A stretch of 64,000 bases of DNA from an uncultured Erythrobacter sp. (GCA_947493165.1 CANLPY010000001.1:620001-684000); one strand, 5' to 3'; shown: positions 9,506 through 19,667, counted from the stretch's first letter. Numbers and translations are program-made. The notes: a model not told the origin generated them from the letters alone.

Positions 9506-10945
9506 ATGGACACTTCACCGATAAATTTGAACGAATTCCTGTCGCGAGCAACCGGCTTGCTTGGGGCCAAAGGACTGACGACTGATCCAGAGATTATTGA
9601 GCCATGGCTGACCGATTGGCGCGGGCGTTACCTCGGCAAGGCTTGTGCGCTCGCTTCCCCCGCATCAACCGAAGAAGTGTCCGCCCTCGTCAAACTGTGC
9701 GGCGAATACCGCATCCCGGTCGTGCCCCAAGGCGGGAACAGCGGGATGGTGGGCGGCGCAACGCCTGATACGACTGGCGACGCCTTATTGTTATCGCTGC
9801 GGCGGATGAAAGCGGTGCGCCACTTCGATAAAGAAGCTGGCCAGATCATTTGTGAGGCGGGGCTCGTGCTGCAAAACTTGCACGAACTGGCTGATGGCGC
9901 AGGCTTACGCTTTCCCCTGACGCTGGGTGGTAAAGGCTCTGCCACCATCGGCGGGCTAATCTCTACAAATGCGGGCGGGACGCAAGTTCTGCGTCACGGG
10001 ACGATGCGCGCCCAAGTGCTGGGTCTGGAGGCGGTGTTGGCGAACGGCGAGGTGTTTGACGGGCTAGCGGCGCTTAAGAAAGACAATCGCGGATTTGACC
10101 TCAAGCAATTGCTGATCGGGTCAGAAGGTACGCTGGGCATTGTAACTGCCGCCAACCTTCGCCTGCTGCCAGCGCAAACGGGACGGGTCACGGTATGGGC
10201 AGGCGTGGAAACCATCATCGGCGCAAGGGCGCTGCTGCGCTTCATTCAATCGGACCTTGGTGAGCCGCTAGAAGGCTTTGAGATCATTCCCGATCACTGC
10301 TTAGCCAATGTAATCGACCATTTGCCGGGCGCCCGCGCTCCCTTGGATCAGCCGCATCCGTGGAACACGCTGATCGAATTCGTCTCATCCAATGCGGATA
10401 GTGATGCATTGCGCGACCAGGCGGAAGCGGTGCTGGCAGATGCGATGGACGCTGACCTGCTGCAAGACGCGGTAATTGCCTCATCAGAAACCCAAGCCGA
10501 AGAATTTTGGCTGCTACGCGATTCGATCTCAGCGGCAGAGCGGGCGCTTGGCCCCGCGACCCAGCATGATATTTCCGTGCCGGTCGAAAAGATGCCGGAA
10601 TTCATACTCAGCGCGATTGGCAAGGTAGAGGCGGCTTTCCCCGGCACGCGCAGCATCGCCTTTGGTCACCTTGGCGATGGCAATGTCCACTTTCACGTCA
10701 TTGCACCGGATGGCGCTGTGCCCGGTAAATGGGAAGAGACGGAGGGAGAGCGCGTATCCTCTATGGTCTATGACCTGGTTGATCGCTGGGGCGGATCGAT
10801 CAGCGCAGAGCACGGCATTGGCCAGATGAAAATCGGCGAACTTGCGCGGTTAAGCGATCCCGCCACCCTAACCATGATGCGCGGCGTGAAACACGCGCTC
10901 GACCCGCAAAACCTGCTCAATCCGGGGAAGCTCGTCCCCGAATAG
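9506..10945 (+). CDS. FAD-linked D-2-hydroxyacid dehydrogenase (D2HGDH/GlcD family)
   Basis: The 479-residue protein has the PCMH-type FAD-binding fold (VVPQGGNSGMVGGATP, GGKGSATIGGLISTNAGG, LIGSEGTLGIVT) and a FAD-oxidase C-terminal domain with FGHLGDGNVHFHV, whose histidines bind the active-site metal, and ISAEHGIGQMK near the end. Family members oxidise D-2-hydroxyglutarate, D-lactate or glycolate with FAD and an electron-transfer acceptor; the exact substrate is not readable here. Length suits D2HGDH or D-lactate dehydrogenase rather than three-subunit glycolate oxidase, and no glcE/glcF is next to it. The ATG at 9506 is preferred over an upstream TTG. Confidence 0.85.
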   Translation: MDTSPINLNEFLSRATGLLGAKGLTTDPEIIEPWLTDWRGRYLGKACALASPASTEEVSALVKLCGEYRIPVVPQGGNSGMVGGATPDTTGDALLLSLRRMKAVRHFDKEAGQIICEAGLVLQNLHELADGAGLRFPLTLGGKGSATIGGLISTNAGGTQVLRHGTMRAQVLGLEAVLANGEVFDGLAALKKDNRGFDLKQLLIGSEGTLGIVTAANLRLLPAQTGRVTVWAGVETIIGARALLRFIQSDLGEPLEGFEIIPDHCLANVIDHLPGARAPLDQPHPWNTLIEFVSSNADSDALRDQAEAVLADAMDADLLQDAVIASSETQAEEFWLLRDSISAAERALGPATQHDISVPVEKMPEFILSAIGKVEAAFPGTRSIAFGHLGDGNVHFHVIAPDGAVPGKWEETEGERVSSMVYDLVDRWGGSISAEHGIGQMKIGELARLSDPATLTMMRGVKHALDPQNLLNPGKLVPE

Positions 10946-11079
10946 GTTCAGATAGGCCGACAACTATGCCGGTCACGCTTGCACAGGCGCGCGCTGTCGC
11001 CTAAAGCGCGGCGCGTTCGGCCAGCATTTAGGTGCCCCGGCCGCCCATTTTTTCAGACCCGTCAATTCGGAGAATTCCC

Positions 11080-11868
11080 ATGGCCAGCGCGCCGCAGCCG
11101 CAGCTTCCACTGTTTTACAAAGACCTCCTCCCGCTTAACAGCAAAGATCATAAGGATTGGAAGGTCAAACCGTTCGACGATGCAGATTTCCTCGCAACGG
11201 CCCATGCAATTCCGCTGACAGTTGACGAATTCGTCGATTCGCAGCGCAATTATCCGATTGTGTTCACTGCTGGTGAAAACCCGCTTCCAATCGCGCTGAT
11301 GGGGCTGAATGAAGGCGTAAACACCTTCATCGATGACAACAAAAAGATGGTCGCGGACGTTTATGTCCCTGCTTATGTTCGTCGTTATCCCTTCATGCTC
11401 GCCAAGCTGCAGGAAGGTTCAGAAGAACTTTCACTATGTTTCGATCCAAGCTCAGGCGTGGTTGGCAAGCACAAAGAAGGCAATGAGCTGTTCACTGATG
11501 CTGGCGAATCGTCAGAATATACCAAGAGCATTCTCGATTTCTGCAGCAAGTTCGAAGAATCCGGTCAACGAACCCGCGCATTCCTTGAAGAACTGAAGAA
11601 ACTCGACATTCTGATGGACGGCGAAATTGCAATCACCCGCAATGATATGCCTGACAATCCGTTTGTTTACCGTGGCTTCCGCATGGTTGATGAGAAGAAA
11701 CTGCGCGAGCTGCCGATTGAAACGCTTGATGCGCTGAACAAGAACGGCATGATCTTGCTAATCCACGCTCACCTGTTCTCGATGAACCTGATGCGCACGC
11801 TGTTTGAACGTCAGAACGCGCAAGGCAAAATGCCAGAGCAGGCGCCTGCTCCTGAAAAGGCAAACTAA
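11080..11868 (+). CDS. SapC family protein
   Basis: The 262-residue protein fits the SapC family (named after a Campylobacter S-layer-linked protein): LFYKDLLPLNSKDHKDWKVKP, then YPIVFT, LPIALMGLNEGVNTFID, VPAYVRRYPFML, LSLCFDPSSG and DALNKNGMILLIHAHLFSM. There is no signal peptide or membrane segment, so it is probably cytoplasmic. The biochemical role in alphaproteobacteria is unknown; homologs are often near carbohydrate-uptake or halogenase-like genes, but here it stands alone. GGAGAATTCCC precedes the ATG at 11080. A candidate small RNA gene follows. Confidence 0.85.
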   Translation: MASAPQPQLPLFYKDLLPLNSKDHKDWKVKPFDDADFLATAHAIPLTVDEFVDSQRNYPIVFTAGENPLPIALMGLNEGVNTFIDDNKKMVADVYVPAYVRRYPFMLAKLQEGSEELSLCFDPSSGVVGKHKEGNELFTDAGESSEYTKSILDFCSKFEESGQRTRAFLEELKKLDILMDGEIAITRNDMPDNPFVYRGFRMVDEKKLRELPIETLDALNKNGMILLIHAHLFSMNLMRTLFERQNAQGKMPEQAPAPEKAN

Positions 11869-11912
11869 GCCAAATCTGGCCAAACAAAAACGCATCGTTA
11901 ATGCATAGATCA

Positions 11913-11949
11913 GGGCTTGGCCGGGCTTGAACACTCCCGTGCCGAGCCC
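11913..11949 (+). terminator. Possible terminator of the SapC gene, overlapping an sRNA promoter
   Basis: GGGCTTGGC and GCCGAGCCC form a 9-pair stem with one G-T pair and a 19-base loop, followed by TATTTATTTGTT. It could end the SapC-family transcript. The same bases hold the proposed -35/-10 elements of the downstream small RNA. Confidence 0.4.
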
Positions 11950-11955
11950 TATTTA
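11927..11955 (+). promoter_or_regulatory. Candidate promoter of a small RNA
   Basis: TTGAAC (11927-11932) and TATTTA (11950-11955) are separated by exactly 17 bases and resemble a housekeeping promoter, although the -10 match is weak. Initiation six bases downstream would fall on the first base of helix 1 of the candidate RNA. Confidence 0.35.
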
Positions 11956-11960
11956 TTTGT

Positions 11961-12066
11961 TACCACGAAGGTTGCCCTCATGACCTGAGTGGTACACGCG
12001 CCTTTTTGGCGCGATCCTCCCTGAACCTTGGCCACTCCGTGCATCATGCACGGGGTGGTTTTTTCT
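11961..12066 (+). ncRNA. Candidate small RNA, three hairpins with a UCCUCCC single strand
   Basis: About 105 bases form three consecutive hairpins. Helix 1 pairs TACCAC (11961-11966) with GTGGTA (11989-11994) and AGGT with ACCT, separated by a symmetric GA/GA tandem mismatch. Helix 2 pairs CGCGCC (11997-12002) with GGCGCG (12008-12013) around five T. Helix 3 is a strong intrinsic terminator. TCCTCCC (12015-12021), complementary to ribosome-binding sites, is left unpaired between helices 2 and 3. A promoter-like pair ends six bases upstream. It does not fold like 6S, SRP or tmRNA. No homology search was possible. Confidence 0.45.
12032..12066 (+). terminator. Strong intrinsic terminator
   Basis: A 12-pair stem (one G-T pair) from CCACTCCGTGCA pairing with TGCACGGGGTGG around a 3-base loop is followed by six T residues. 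It closes the candidate small RNA and may also stop read-through from the SapC gene. Confidence 0.85.
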
Positions 12067-12103
12067 TGAGTTTAGAGAGAGAGTTACGCGTGCCGGATGC
12101 GAA

Positions 12104-13054
12104 CTATTCCGCGGCCAGATCAAAGCGGGAACCATCACACAATCGTGCGGTTTCTGCGCCGAGCTCGCGGACCAATCCGGCCAGCATTTGCGCCAGTGGC
12201 ATCATCTGCGCACTGGGTTCAGAGAATTTGGCATCGAGATAAGCAGAGCGGCACACTTCAATTTGCACAGCATGTAGGCCGCGCGCCGGGTCAGAATGGC
12301 GATCCAATACATAGCCGCCAGCATAGGGTCGGTTATGCGCGACCGGGCAGTTCTTTTCATCCAGATAGCGCACCGCGCGATTGATCAGAGCAGCGTTGCA
12401 TGATGCTCCGAACCGATCGCCCAGCACAACTTTAGGTGCGCTGGCTTGCCCTTCCCGTTTGCGCAGCGGCGGCATGGAATGCAGATCGATAAGCAGAGCA
12501 GCCCCCCATTTTTCGCGCACACGCTCCAGTTCTTTGGAAAGACACAAATGATAGGGACGGTGGATCGTTTCCACCCGCCGGGCCAACTCAGCCCGCGGCA
12601 ACTTACTGCGCCAAACCTCGCCAAAGCCAGGTAATCTGCGCGGGACAAGGCCAAGCCCACTGCGAGCGCGCCGATTCGCCTGAGAATGGCGCAGAGCAGG
12701 CTTATCCTCACCCACCACCATATCCCAATCCACGTCCTCTCGAGAACGGTTGAGATCCAGCATCGCGCGCGGTGCATGGGCGATCAAGAGTCCCGTTCCG
12801 GCCAATTTGGCAACCTCACTGGCCAGCAGATCGATGAAGCGATCTTCTAAGCGCAATTGCGAATGCCAGGCATCACGCATTTCTGCTAGCACTTGTGATG
12901 GATAGATGCGCCCGCCATGCGGAGCGGCAACTATCACCGGGAGCGGCATGATTTCTGGACCAACAAAACTGAACGCGGGGCCGTGTTTTTCACTCGCCAC
13001 CAACCCGCCAGACAGGCGGCGCAGGTTTTCGGCCGGGGACTTACGAATGGTCAT
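12104..13054 (-). CDS. N-formylglutamate amidohydrolase family protein
   Basis: From the ATG at 13052-13054 the product has 316 residues. Motifs of the N-formylglutamate deformylase family are visible: VIVAAPHGGRIYP near the start, DRFIDLLA, HAPRAMLDLNRS (metal/substrate site), LLIDLHSMPP in the middle and GLHAVQIEVCRSAYLD near the end. The family hydrolyses N-formyl-L-glutamate to formate and glutamate in histidine degradation, with related members acting on other N-acyl amino acids. No hut genes adjoin it, so the true substrate is open. A TTG start 13 codons upstream is in frame but less likely. Confidence 0.83.
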   Translation of the reverse strand: MTIRKSPAENLRRLSGGLVASEKHGPAFSFVGPEIMPLPVIVAAPHGGRIYPSQVLAEMRDAWHSQLRLEDRFIDLLASEVAKLAGTGLLIAHAPRAMLDLNRSREDVDWDMVVGEDKPALRHSQANRRARSGLGLVPRRLPGFGEVWRSKLPRAELARRVETIHRPYHLCLSKELERVREKWGAALLIDLHSMPPLRKREGQASAPKVVLGDRFGASCNAALINRAVRYLDEKNCPVAHNRPYAGGYVLDRHSDPARGLHAVQIEVCRSAYLDAKFSEPSAQMMPLAQMLAGLVRELGAETARLCDGSRFDLAAE

Positions 13055-13212
13055 TACGCAAAATTTGCTGCCCTCTTTATGCAAACATGTCAAAGCCTGT
13101 TCTCAGCACCAGAATGAAGAAAATTCAGTAAATGCGCTGTTCGCTGTATCAAAGGGGGTCAACGACGCTTTTGGATAAGATTTCTTAAGCGCTTGCTGCT
13201 ATCAAACTGGCC

Positions 13213-13602
13213 ATGACAATGAACGCTCCCCCACGAATCCTCCTTGCTGAGGATGAAGAAGCCATGCGCACATACCTAACGCGCGCACTGGTCAATGCCG
13301 GTTATGAAGTTGAATCGGTCGACCGCGGCACGGAAGCGGTCCCCTTGCTGGAAAAAGAGCATTTTGATCTGCTGCTGTCAGATATCGTCATGCCCGAAAT
13401 GGATGGGATTGAACTCGCGCAGCGCTGCGCAGAGGTCAGCCCGCGCACAAAGGTGATGTTCATCACTGGTTTCGCTGCTGTCACATTGCGTGCAAGCCGG
13501 GAACAGCCTCACGCAAAAGTGCTATCCAAGCCGTTCCATCTGCGCGATCTTGTGCTCGAAGTGGAACGTGTCTTCGAAGATCAACGCGAAGCCAGCCTCT
13601 GA
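13213..13602 (+). CDS. cpdR: CpdR-type single-domain response regulator
   Basis: The 129-residue protein is a lone receiver domain: acidic pair in LLAEDEE, phospho-acceptor D57 in LLLSDIVMPEMDG, Thr in VMFITGFAA and Lys in VLSKPFHLRDLVLEVERVF. The ITGFAAV and LSKPFHLRDLV stretches are characteristic of CpdR. In Caulobacter unphosphorylated CpdR brings ClpXP to the cell pole so that CtrA and other substrates are degraded; the CckA-ChpT relay phosphorylates and inactivates it. cckA lies at 24.4-26.9 kb. Ten C-terminal residues follow the usual end. ATGs at 13213 and 13219 are both usable. Confidence 0.9.
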   Translation: MTMNAPPRILLAEDEEAMRTYLTRALVNAGYEVESVDRGTEAVPLLEKEHFDLLLSDIVMPEMDGIELAQRCAEVSPRTKVMFITGFAAVTLRASREQPHAKVLSKPFHLRDLVLEVERVFEDQREASL

Positions 13603-13692
13603 GGCGAACAAATCCCCAAATCACCCTCTTGCGCAGCGCACAAGCGAACGCTAGAGGGCGCGTCTGCTTTCACAGCAGGACATTGATGGTGC

Positions 13693-13767
13693 GGGCGCAT
13701 AGCTCAGGGGTAGAGCACTGTATTGACATTGCAGGGGTCGGAAGTTCAAATCTTCCTGTGCCCACCA
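13693..13767 (+). tRNA. tRNA-Val (anticodon GAC)
   Basis: A complete cloverleaf is readable: acceptor GGGCGCA with TGTGCCC (one G-U), D arm GCTC...GAGC, anticodon stem CTGTA/TGCAG around loop TTGACAT, so anticodon GAC, T arm GGAAG-TTCAAAT-CTTCC, discriminator A and encoded CCA. GAC decodes GUC and GUU valine codons. It is 75 bases long, without intron. An intrinsic terminator follows 18 bases later. Confidence 0.96.
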
Positions 13768-13784
13768 TCACTGAAAACACGAAG

Positions 13785-13809
13785 ACCCGCCTTAGCCCGG
13801 CGGGTTTTT
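13785..13809 (+). terminator. Terminator after tRNA-Val
   Basis: ACCCGCC and GGCGGGT form a 7-pair stem with a 7-base loop, followed by TTTTTG. It is correctly placed to end the tRNA transcript. Confidence 0.8.
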
Positions 13810-13937
13810 GTTTGTTTGGCGCACACACCGCTCCACTTGCGCTTGAGGCATGAACAAAAGCTGCTAAAGCGGGGCCGTAAGGGATTACCATCAAACAATC
13901 CGAACACACGAAATCCAAGAAGGACGGGACACTTCCC

Positions 13938-15158
13938 ATGCAAAAAATCAAGGTCATGAAACCAGTCGTCGAACTAGACGGCGATGAGATGACAAAAATC
14001 ATCTGGCAATGGATCCGCGAACGGTTGATCCTGCCGTATCTCGATGTTGACCTGAAGTATTATGACCTTTCGATTGAGAAACGCGACGAAACCGACGATC
14101 AAATCACGGTTGATGCTGCCAACGCGATTAAGGAACACGGCGTCGGCGTAAAATGCGCGACGATCACCCCTGATGAAGCCCGCGTTGAAGAATTTGACCT
14201 GAAGAAAATGTGGCGTAGCCCGAACGGCACGATCCGCAACATCCTTGGCGGCGTTGTATTCCGTGAGCCAATCGTGATCGACAACGTGCCGCGCTTGGTT
14301 CCAGGCTGGACCGACCCCATTGTGGTTGGCCGCCATGCATTCGGCGATCAATACCGCGCAACTGACACTCTGATCCCTGGCCCAGGTAAGCTGCGTCTCG
14401 TTTTCGAAGGCGAGAACGGCGAGAACATCGACCTAGACGTCTATGAATTCCAATCCAGCGGCGTCGCAATGGCGATGTACAATCTGGACGACAGCATTCG
14501 CGATTTTGCGCGCGCGTGCATGAATTATGGTCTCGACCGCAAATGGCCGGTCTATCTGTCGACTAAGAACACCATCATGAAGAAGTATGATGGCCGTTTC
14601 AAAGATCTGTTTGAAGAAGTGTTCGACGCTGAATTCGCTGCGAAGTTTAAAGAAGCCGGGATTTCTTATGAGCACCGACTGATTGACGACATGGTCGCCT
14701 CTGCGCTGAAATGGAGCGGTAAGTTCGTTTGGGCTTGTAAGAACTATGACGGCGATGTTCAGTCAGACACTGTTGCGCAGGGTTTTGGTTCGCTTGGCCT
14801 GATGACTTCGGTTCTGATGACGCCGGACGGCAAGACTGTAGAGGCGGAAGCTGCTCACGGCACCGTCACCCGTCACTTCCGCCAGCATGAGCAAGGCAAA
14901 GCCACGTCTACCAACCCAATCGCATCGATCTTCGCATGGACGCGCGGCCTGATGTATCGCGGTAAGTTCGACAATACGCCTGATGTTGTGAAGTTTGCTG
15001 AGACGCTTGAGCGGGTGTGCATCGAAACCGTTGAAAACGGCGCGATGACGAAAGATCTCGCGCTGCTGATCGGTCCAAGCCAAAACTGGCTGACGACAGA
15101 GCAGTTCTTCGAGGCAATCGTAGACAACCTTGAAAAGGAAATGGCGAACTGGTCCTAA
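13938..15158 (+). CDS. icd: NADP-dependent isocitrate dehydrogenase, eukaryote-like type
   Basis: The 406-residue protein begins [23 protein letters not shown], the signature start of the homodimeric eukaryote-like NADP-IDH subfamily used by many alphaproteobacteria instead of the E. coli type. Substrate-binding and metal motifs are present: [43 protein letters not shown] and [13 protein letters not shown] with [12 protein letters not shown]. It converts isocitrate to 2-oxoglutarate in the TCA cycle, making NADPH. The gene stands alone between the tRNA terminator and a cation antiporter gene 71 bases downstream. Confidence 0.96.
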   Translation: MQKIKVMKPVVELDGDEMTKIIWQWIRERLILPYLDVDLKYYDLSIEKRDETDDQITVDAANAIKEHGVGVKCATITPDEARVEEFDLKKMWRSPNGTIRNILGGVVFREPIVIDNVPRLVPGWTDPIVVGRHAFGDQYRATDTLIPGPGKLRLVFEGENGENIDLDVYEFQSSGVAMAMYNLDDSIRDFARACMNYGLDRKWPVYLSTKNTIMKKYDGRFKDLFEEVFDAEFAAKFKEAGISYEHRLIDDMVASALKWSGKFVWACKNYDGDVQSDTVAQGFGSLGLMTSVLMTPDGKTVEAEAAHGTVTRHFRQHEQGKATSTNPIASIFAWTRGLMYRGKFDNTPDVVKFAETLERVCIETVENGAMTKDLALLIGPSQNWLTTEQFFEAIVDNLEKEMANWS

Positions 15159-15229
15159 GGTCCGCCTCTTCGCCCAATAGCGGCGCGTTTGCGGCAATTG
15201 TGCAGCGCGCGCCGCGTTCGGCCAACTAA

Positions 15230-16993
15230 ATGGCCGGCGAACTCACCCCTTCCCCGATGCTCGCTGATGCGCTGGTTATCCTGGGCGCGGCGGGCATTGT
15301 CATTCCGGTTTTCGCGCGCTTTCGGATAACCCCGATCATCGGGTTCATCCTGATTGGCGTGCTAGTTGGCCCGTATGGGCTCGGCGCTCTGGTGTCGGAG
15401 CAACCGTGGCTGGGGTACATAACCATATCCGATCCAGAAGGGCTCGCGCCCTTTGCGGATTTCGGCATAATTCTGCTTCTGTTCGCAATCGGGCTAGAGC
15501 TGTCGTTCAACCGATTGTGGCAAATGCGCAAGATGGTGTTCGGGCTCGGCTCGCTTGAACTGCTCATCATCGGCTCCGTCTCAGCCGCCTTCTTCGGCTA
15601 TGTCAGCGGCATGGATTGGACCGGGGCGCTAGCGCTCGGTTTTGCGCTCGCGTTCTCTTCAACCGCCATCGTGCTGCCAATATCCGGCACGCGTTCCGCG
15701 GTTGGCCGGGCGGCGTTATCCATGCTTCTATTCGAAGACATCATGATCGTGCCGATCGTGTTTATCCTCGGTGCGCTCGCCCCCCATGCTCAGGCAGAGG
15801 GCTGGACTGGCCTTACCGACACATTGTGGCAAGGCGGACTTGTTGTCCTCATGCTGCTCATCGTAGGCCGTTTTGCCCTGCCGCGATTGTTTTCTCAGGC
15901 TGCGCGAACAAAAAGCCCAGAGCTGTTCCTTGCCGCATCTCTGCTGGTCGTCATCGGCGCCAGCCTTGCAACCTCTGCCGTTGGCCTCTCCCCAATCGTT
16001 GGCGCGCTGATCGCAGGCCTCTTGATCGCAGAGACCGAATACCACGGCGAGGTCGAGAGCATCATGGAGCCGTTTAAGGGCCTCGCGCTTGGCGTCTTCC
16101 TGATCACCATCGGGATGAGCATCAATCTTGCGACGATCTGGGCCAACCTTGCACCGATTATGGCCGCAGTGGTCGGTGTGTTGGTGTTTAAGGCGGTTGT
16201 GACCGGCACATTGCTGCGCCTCATGGGAGCGCGGCGCAGCACCGCAGCGGAAACAGGCGTACTGATGGCGAGCCCCAGCGAAACGACATTGATCGTACTG
16301 GCCGCTGCAACGACTGCGCTTGTAGTAGATCAAGAAACCGCGCAATTCTGGCAAATCGTCACCGCAATCGGCCTTACTATCACACCTCTGCTTGCGCGGC
16401 TTGGACGCGTCATTGCCCGCCGGGTCGAACCAATGCCTGAAATGCCGGATGACGATCAAGACGAAGCTCGTACGATAATCATCGGCGTGGGCCGTGTCGG
16501 GCGGTTGATCGCAGACATGTTGGTCAAACACGACCAACCCTATGTCGCAATCGATTCCGATTCCGATTTGATCGAGCGTGCGCTCCGCGATGGTTATCGC
16601 GCGACCTTTGGCGATGCCGCACGCGGATCAGCTTTAACGCGCTTAGGGATCGAAACAGCTCAGGCTGTGGTGCTGACGATGGACGAGCCTGTTTTAGCGC
16701 AGCGGCTCGTCACCAAACTGCGCAAAGACTACCCCACCCTATTGATCGTTGCCCGCGCGCGCGACACCGATCACGCCGCCGCGCTTTACCGTGCCGGTGC
16801 CAGCCATGCCGTGCCAGAAAATCTGGAAAGCTCGCTGCAATTGTCCGAAGCTGTGCTGGTCGACATTGGCGTCGCCATGGGGCCAGTGATTGCGTCGATC
16901 CACGAAAAGCGAGACGAATTCCGCGAAACGCTGGAGCGCGATGGTCGCCTTACCAGCAAACCCAAACTGCGCACTTCGACCAATGACGCATAG
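15230..16993 (+). CDS. CPA2-family monovalent cation:proton antiporter with TrkA-N domain
   Basis: The 587-residue protein has about 12 membrane segments in the first ~400 residues, with family motifs VGPYGLGAL, FADFGIILLLFAIGLELSF, FSSTAIVLPI and LLFEDIMIVPI, then a cytosolic RCK/TrkA-N domain with IIIGVGRVGRLIADML (nucleotide-binding GxGxxG) and the Asp in YVAIDSD. This is the KefB/KefC/YbaL order: K+ (or Na+) efflux in exchange for H+ at the inner membrane, gated by nucleotide. I cannot say whether glutathione adducts control it. No ancillary kefF/G gene is beside it. It is convergent with alaS. Confidence 0.88.
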   Translation: MAGELTPSPMLADALVILGAAGIVIPVFARFRITPIIGFILIGVLVGPYGLGALVSEQPWLGYITISDPEGLAPFADFGIILLLFAIGLELSFNRLWQMRKMVFGLGSLELLIIGSVSAAFFGYVSGMDWTGALALGFALAFSSTAIVLPISGTRSAVGRAALSMLLFEDIMIVPIVFILGALAPHAQAEGWTGLTDTLWQGGLVVLMLLIVGRFALPRLFSQAARTKSPELFLAASLLVVIGASLATSAVGLSPIVGALIAGLLIAETEYHGEVESIMEPFKGLALGVFLITIGMSINLATIWANLAPIMAAVVGVLVFKAVVTGTLLRLMGARRSTAAETGVLMASPSETTLIVLAAATTALVVDQETAQFWQIVTAIGLTITPLLARLGRVIARRVEPMPEMPDDDQDEARTIIIGVGRVGRLIADMLVKHDQPYVAIDSDSDLIERALRDGYRATFGDAARGSALTRLGIETAQAVVLTMDEPVLAQRLVTKLRKDYPTLLIVARARDTDHAAALYRAGASHAVPENLESSLQLSEAVLVDIGVAMGPVIASIHEKRDEFRETLERDGRLTSKPKLRTSTNDA

Positions 16994-17009
16994 CGACGCA
17001 TAGCGTAGC

Positions 17010-19667
17010 TTAGCCCGCCAGCATGGCTTTCACCGCAGAGATTGCATCTTCAGCCTTATCGCCGTCAGGGCCGCCGCCTTGCGCCATATCCGCGCGGCCA
17101 CCGCCGCCTTTGCCGCCCAGCGCCTCTACCCCCGCGCGCACCAATTCCACCGCATCGTGCGTGCTGGTCAAGTCGTCAGTAACAGCAACCGCAAAAGCCG
17201 CGCGGCCATCATTGACTGCAACAATGGCAGCGATGCCAGAGCCGAGCCGAGCCTTGGCCTCATCAAGCAAGGGACGCAATTCCTTAGGGCTTAGACCTTC
17301 GATCACCTGTCCGCTGAATGTAACGCCGCCAATGTCTTCGTCCGAGTTCGCGGGACTAGCGGATCCAGCTCCGCCGCCCAGCGCCAATGCCTTTTTCGCC
17401 TCAGCCAATTCTTTTTCGAGTCGTTTGCGCTCATCCAGCAGAGCCGCGACACGCGCTGGCACTTCTTCTGGAGTGGCCTTAATTGCCGATGCGGCGGACT
17501 TCAGCGCATCTTCACGGCCTGTCAGCCATTGCCGCGCGGCCTCACCCGTCAACGCTTCGATCCGGCGCACGCCAGAGGATACAGCACTTTCCGAAACAAT
17601 GCGAAACACGCCAATATCGCCAGTCGCCTTCACGTGCGTGCCGCCGCACAATTCAACAGAGTAATTGCGCCCATCTTCGTTCGCGCGGCCCATAGAGAGC
17701 ACGCGAACCTCATCGCCATATTTCTCACCAAACAGCGCCAAAGCGCCGGCTTCCACGGCATCGTTTGGCGTCATCAAGCGGGTCGCGACCGGTTCATTCG
17801 CGCGGATCTCAGCATTCACTTCAGCTTCAATTGCTGCAACGTCTTGTGCCTCAAGTGGCTTGGGATGTGAAAAGTCGAACCGCAGACGGTCTTGCGCCAC
17901 AAGCGAACCTTTTTGTGTCACATGTCCGCCCAAACGATTGCGCAAAGCCGCATGAACCAAATGCGTTGCTGAGTGATTGGCGCGCACTTGATCGCGTCGC
18001 TCAGCGTCAACATAGAGATGCACACTGTCGCCCACCGCGACTGAACCTTCAGCGATTGTCACATGGTGCGCATGCAAACGGCCGAGCGGTTTGGACGTAT
18101 CTGTGACGGTTGCCTTCAATCCGGATGGCGCGCTGATGGAGCCAGTGTCCCCAGTCTGCCCGCCGCTTTCGCCATAAAACGGTGTCTGATTTGTGAGCAG
18201 AACGACCTCATCACCCGCCGCAGCAGATTGAACCTCAGCGCCGTCTTTCACAATTCCAACGACCCTGCCTTCGCCAGAAGTGGAGGTGTAGCCGGTGAAC
18301 TCGCTCGCGCCTTCGCGTTCGGCAATGTCAAACCACACTTCGCCCGACGCAGCCTCGCCCGAGCCTTTCCACGCAGCGCGGGCGGCCTCTTTCTGGCGCT
18401 CCATCGCAGCATCAAAGCCTGCTTGATCGACCCCGATCCCGCGCTCGCGCAGAGCGTCTTCGGTGAGATCATAAGGGAAGCCGAAAGTGTCGTAGAGCTT
18501 GAACGCGGTTTCCCCGTCAAGCTCGCCGCCCTCGCTCATGTCGCCGGTCGCTTCGTCGAGGAGTTTGAGACCTTTTTCGAGGGTTTTGCGGAATTGTGTT
18601 TCTTCGCGCTCGAGCACTTCTTCGATCAAGGCTTGGCCGCGCGTCAATTCTGGATAGGCTTGCCCCATTTCGGTGACGAGCGCGGGGACTAGGCGATGCA
18701 TCAATGGCTCGCTAGCACCAAGCAAATGCGCATGGCGCATCGCGCGGCGCATGATGCGGCGCAAGACATAGCCGCGGCCTTCATTGGAAGGCAGAACACC
18801 ATCGGCCATCAGGAAGCTAACCGACCGAAGATGATCCGCGATCACCCGGTGGCTCGCCGTCTTTTCACCTTCTGCTGCAACCGAAGTGAGCTGCTCTGAC
18901 GCTGCGATCAGCGCTTTGAAAGTGTCAGTGTCATAGTTGTTGTGAACGCCCTGCATGACGGCAGCAACGCGCTCAAGGCCCATGCCGGTATCGATCGAAG
19001 GACTAGGCAAGTCGATCCGCACACCATCTGCCTTCTGGTCAAATTGCATGAACACAAGGTTCCAAATTTCGACGAACCGGTCACCATCCTCATTAGGGCT
19101 GCCAGGAGGGCCTCCTTCAATGTGATCGCCGTGGTCGTAAAAAATCTCTGAGCATGGGCCACAAGGTCCAGTGTCACCCATTGACCAAAAATTGTCGCTG
19201 GTAGGGATGCGAATGATACGCTCTTCCGGCAGACCTGAAATCTTGCGCCACAGATCGAACGCCTCATCATCGGTGTGATAGACGGTCGCGGTCAGCCTAT
19301 CAGGAGAAAGCCCCCACTCACGTGTCAGCAAGGTCCAGGCATGCTCAATCGCCTGGTCCTTAAAATAGTCGCCGAATGAGAAATTGCCGAGCATCTCAAA
19401 GAATGTGTGATGGCGTGCGGTGTAGCCAACATTGTCGAGGTCATTATGCTTACCTCCTGCGCGCACGCACTTCTGCGAGGATGTCGCACGCGCCGCTGGC
19501 GGAGTTTCAAGACCTGTAAAGGCGTTCTTGAAAGGGACCATTCCGGCATTGACGAACATCAGTGTTGGATCGTTGTAAGGGACCAGCGGTGCGCTAGGCA
19601 CTTGCGCGTGGTCAGCCGACCCAAAAAAGTCGAGGAAAGAGCGGCGAATGTCGTTGGTCGAAGTCAT
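17010..19667 (-). CDS. alaS: Alanyl-tRNA synthetase
   Basis: The 885-residue protein has all AlaRS parts: class II catalytic core from [15 protein letters not shown] through [20 protein letters not shown] and [17 protein letters not shown], the tRNA-recognition region, the editing domain with [12 protein letters not shown] (HxxxH) and CGGTH, a coiled coil ([19 protein letters not shown]) and the glycine-rich C-Ala domain ([16 protein letters not shown]). It charges tRNA-Ala and edits Ser/Gly mischarging; length is normal. It lies downstream of recA on the same strand, a common alphaproteobacterial order, with a strong hairpin between them. Confidence 0.97.
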   Translation of the reverse strand: MTSTNDIRRSFLDFFGSADHAQVPSAPLVPYNDPTLMFVNAGMVPFKNAFTGLETPPAARATSSQKCVRAGGKHNDLDNVGYTARHHTFFEMLGNFSFGDYFKDQAIEHAWTLLTREWGLSPDRLTATVYHTDDEAFDLWRKISGLPEERIIRIPTSDNFWSMGDTGPCGPCSEIFYDHGDHIEGGPPGSPNEDGDRFVEIWNLVFMQFDQKADGVRIDLPSPSIDTGMGLERVAAVMQGVHNNYDTDTFKALIAASEQLTSVAAEGEKTASHRVIADHLRSVSFLMADGVLPSNEGRGYVLRRIMRRAMRHAHLLGASEPLMHRLVPALVTEMGQAYPELTRGQALIEEVLEREETQFRKTLEKGLKLLDEATGDMSEGGELDGETAFKLYDTFGFPYDLTEDALRERGIGVDQAGFDAAMERQKEAARAAWKGSGEAASGEVWFDIAEREGASEFTGYTSTSGEGRVVGIVKDGAEVQSAAAGDEVVLLTNQTPFYGESGGQTGDTGSISAPSGLKATVTDTSKPLGRLHAHHVTIAEGSVAVGDSVHLYVDAERRDQVRANHSATHLVHAALRNRLGGHVTQKGSLVAQDRLRFDFSHPKPLEAQDVAAIEAEVNAEIRANEPVATRLMTPNDAVEAGALALFGEKYGDEVRVLSMGRANEDGRNYSVELCGGTHVKATGDIGVFRIVSESAVSSGVRRIEALTGEAARQWLTGREDALKSAASAIKATPEEVPARVAALLDERKRLEKELAEAKKALALGGGAGSASPANSDEDIGGVTFSGQVIEGLSPKELRPLLDEAKARLGSGIAAIVAVNDGRAAFAVAVTDDLTSTHDAVELVRAGVEALGGKGGGGRADMAQGGGPDGDKAEDAISAVKAMLAG

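Noticed and set aside
11961..12066. 6S RNA, SRP RNA or tmRNA at the small RNA locus
   Set aside because: The ends do not pair with each other as in 6S, the SRP tetraloop region is absent, and there is no tRNA-like domain.
15728..16537. Long minus-strand frame opposite the antiporter
   Set aside because: It is a GC-driven antisense shadow rich in Asp, His and Gln, with no domain.
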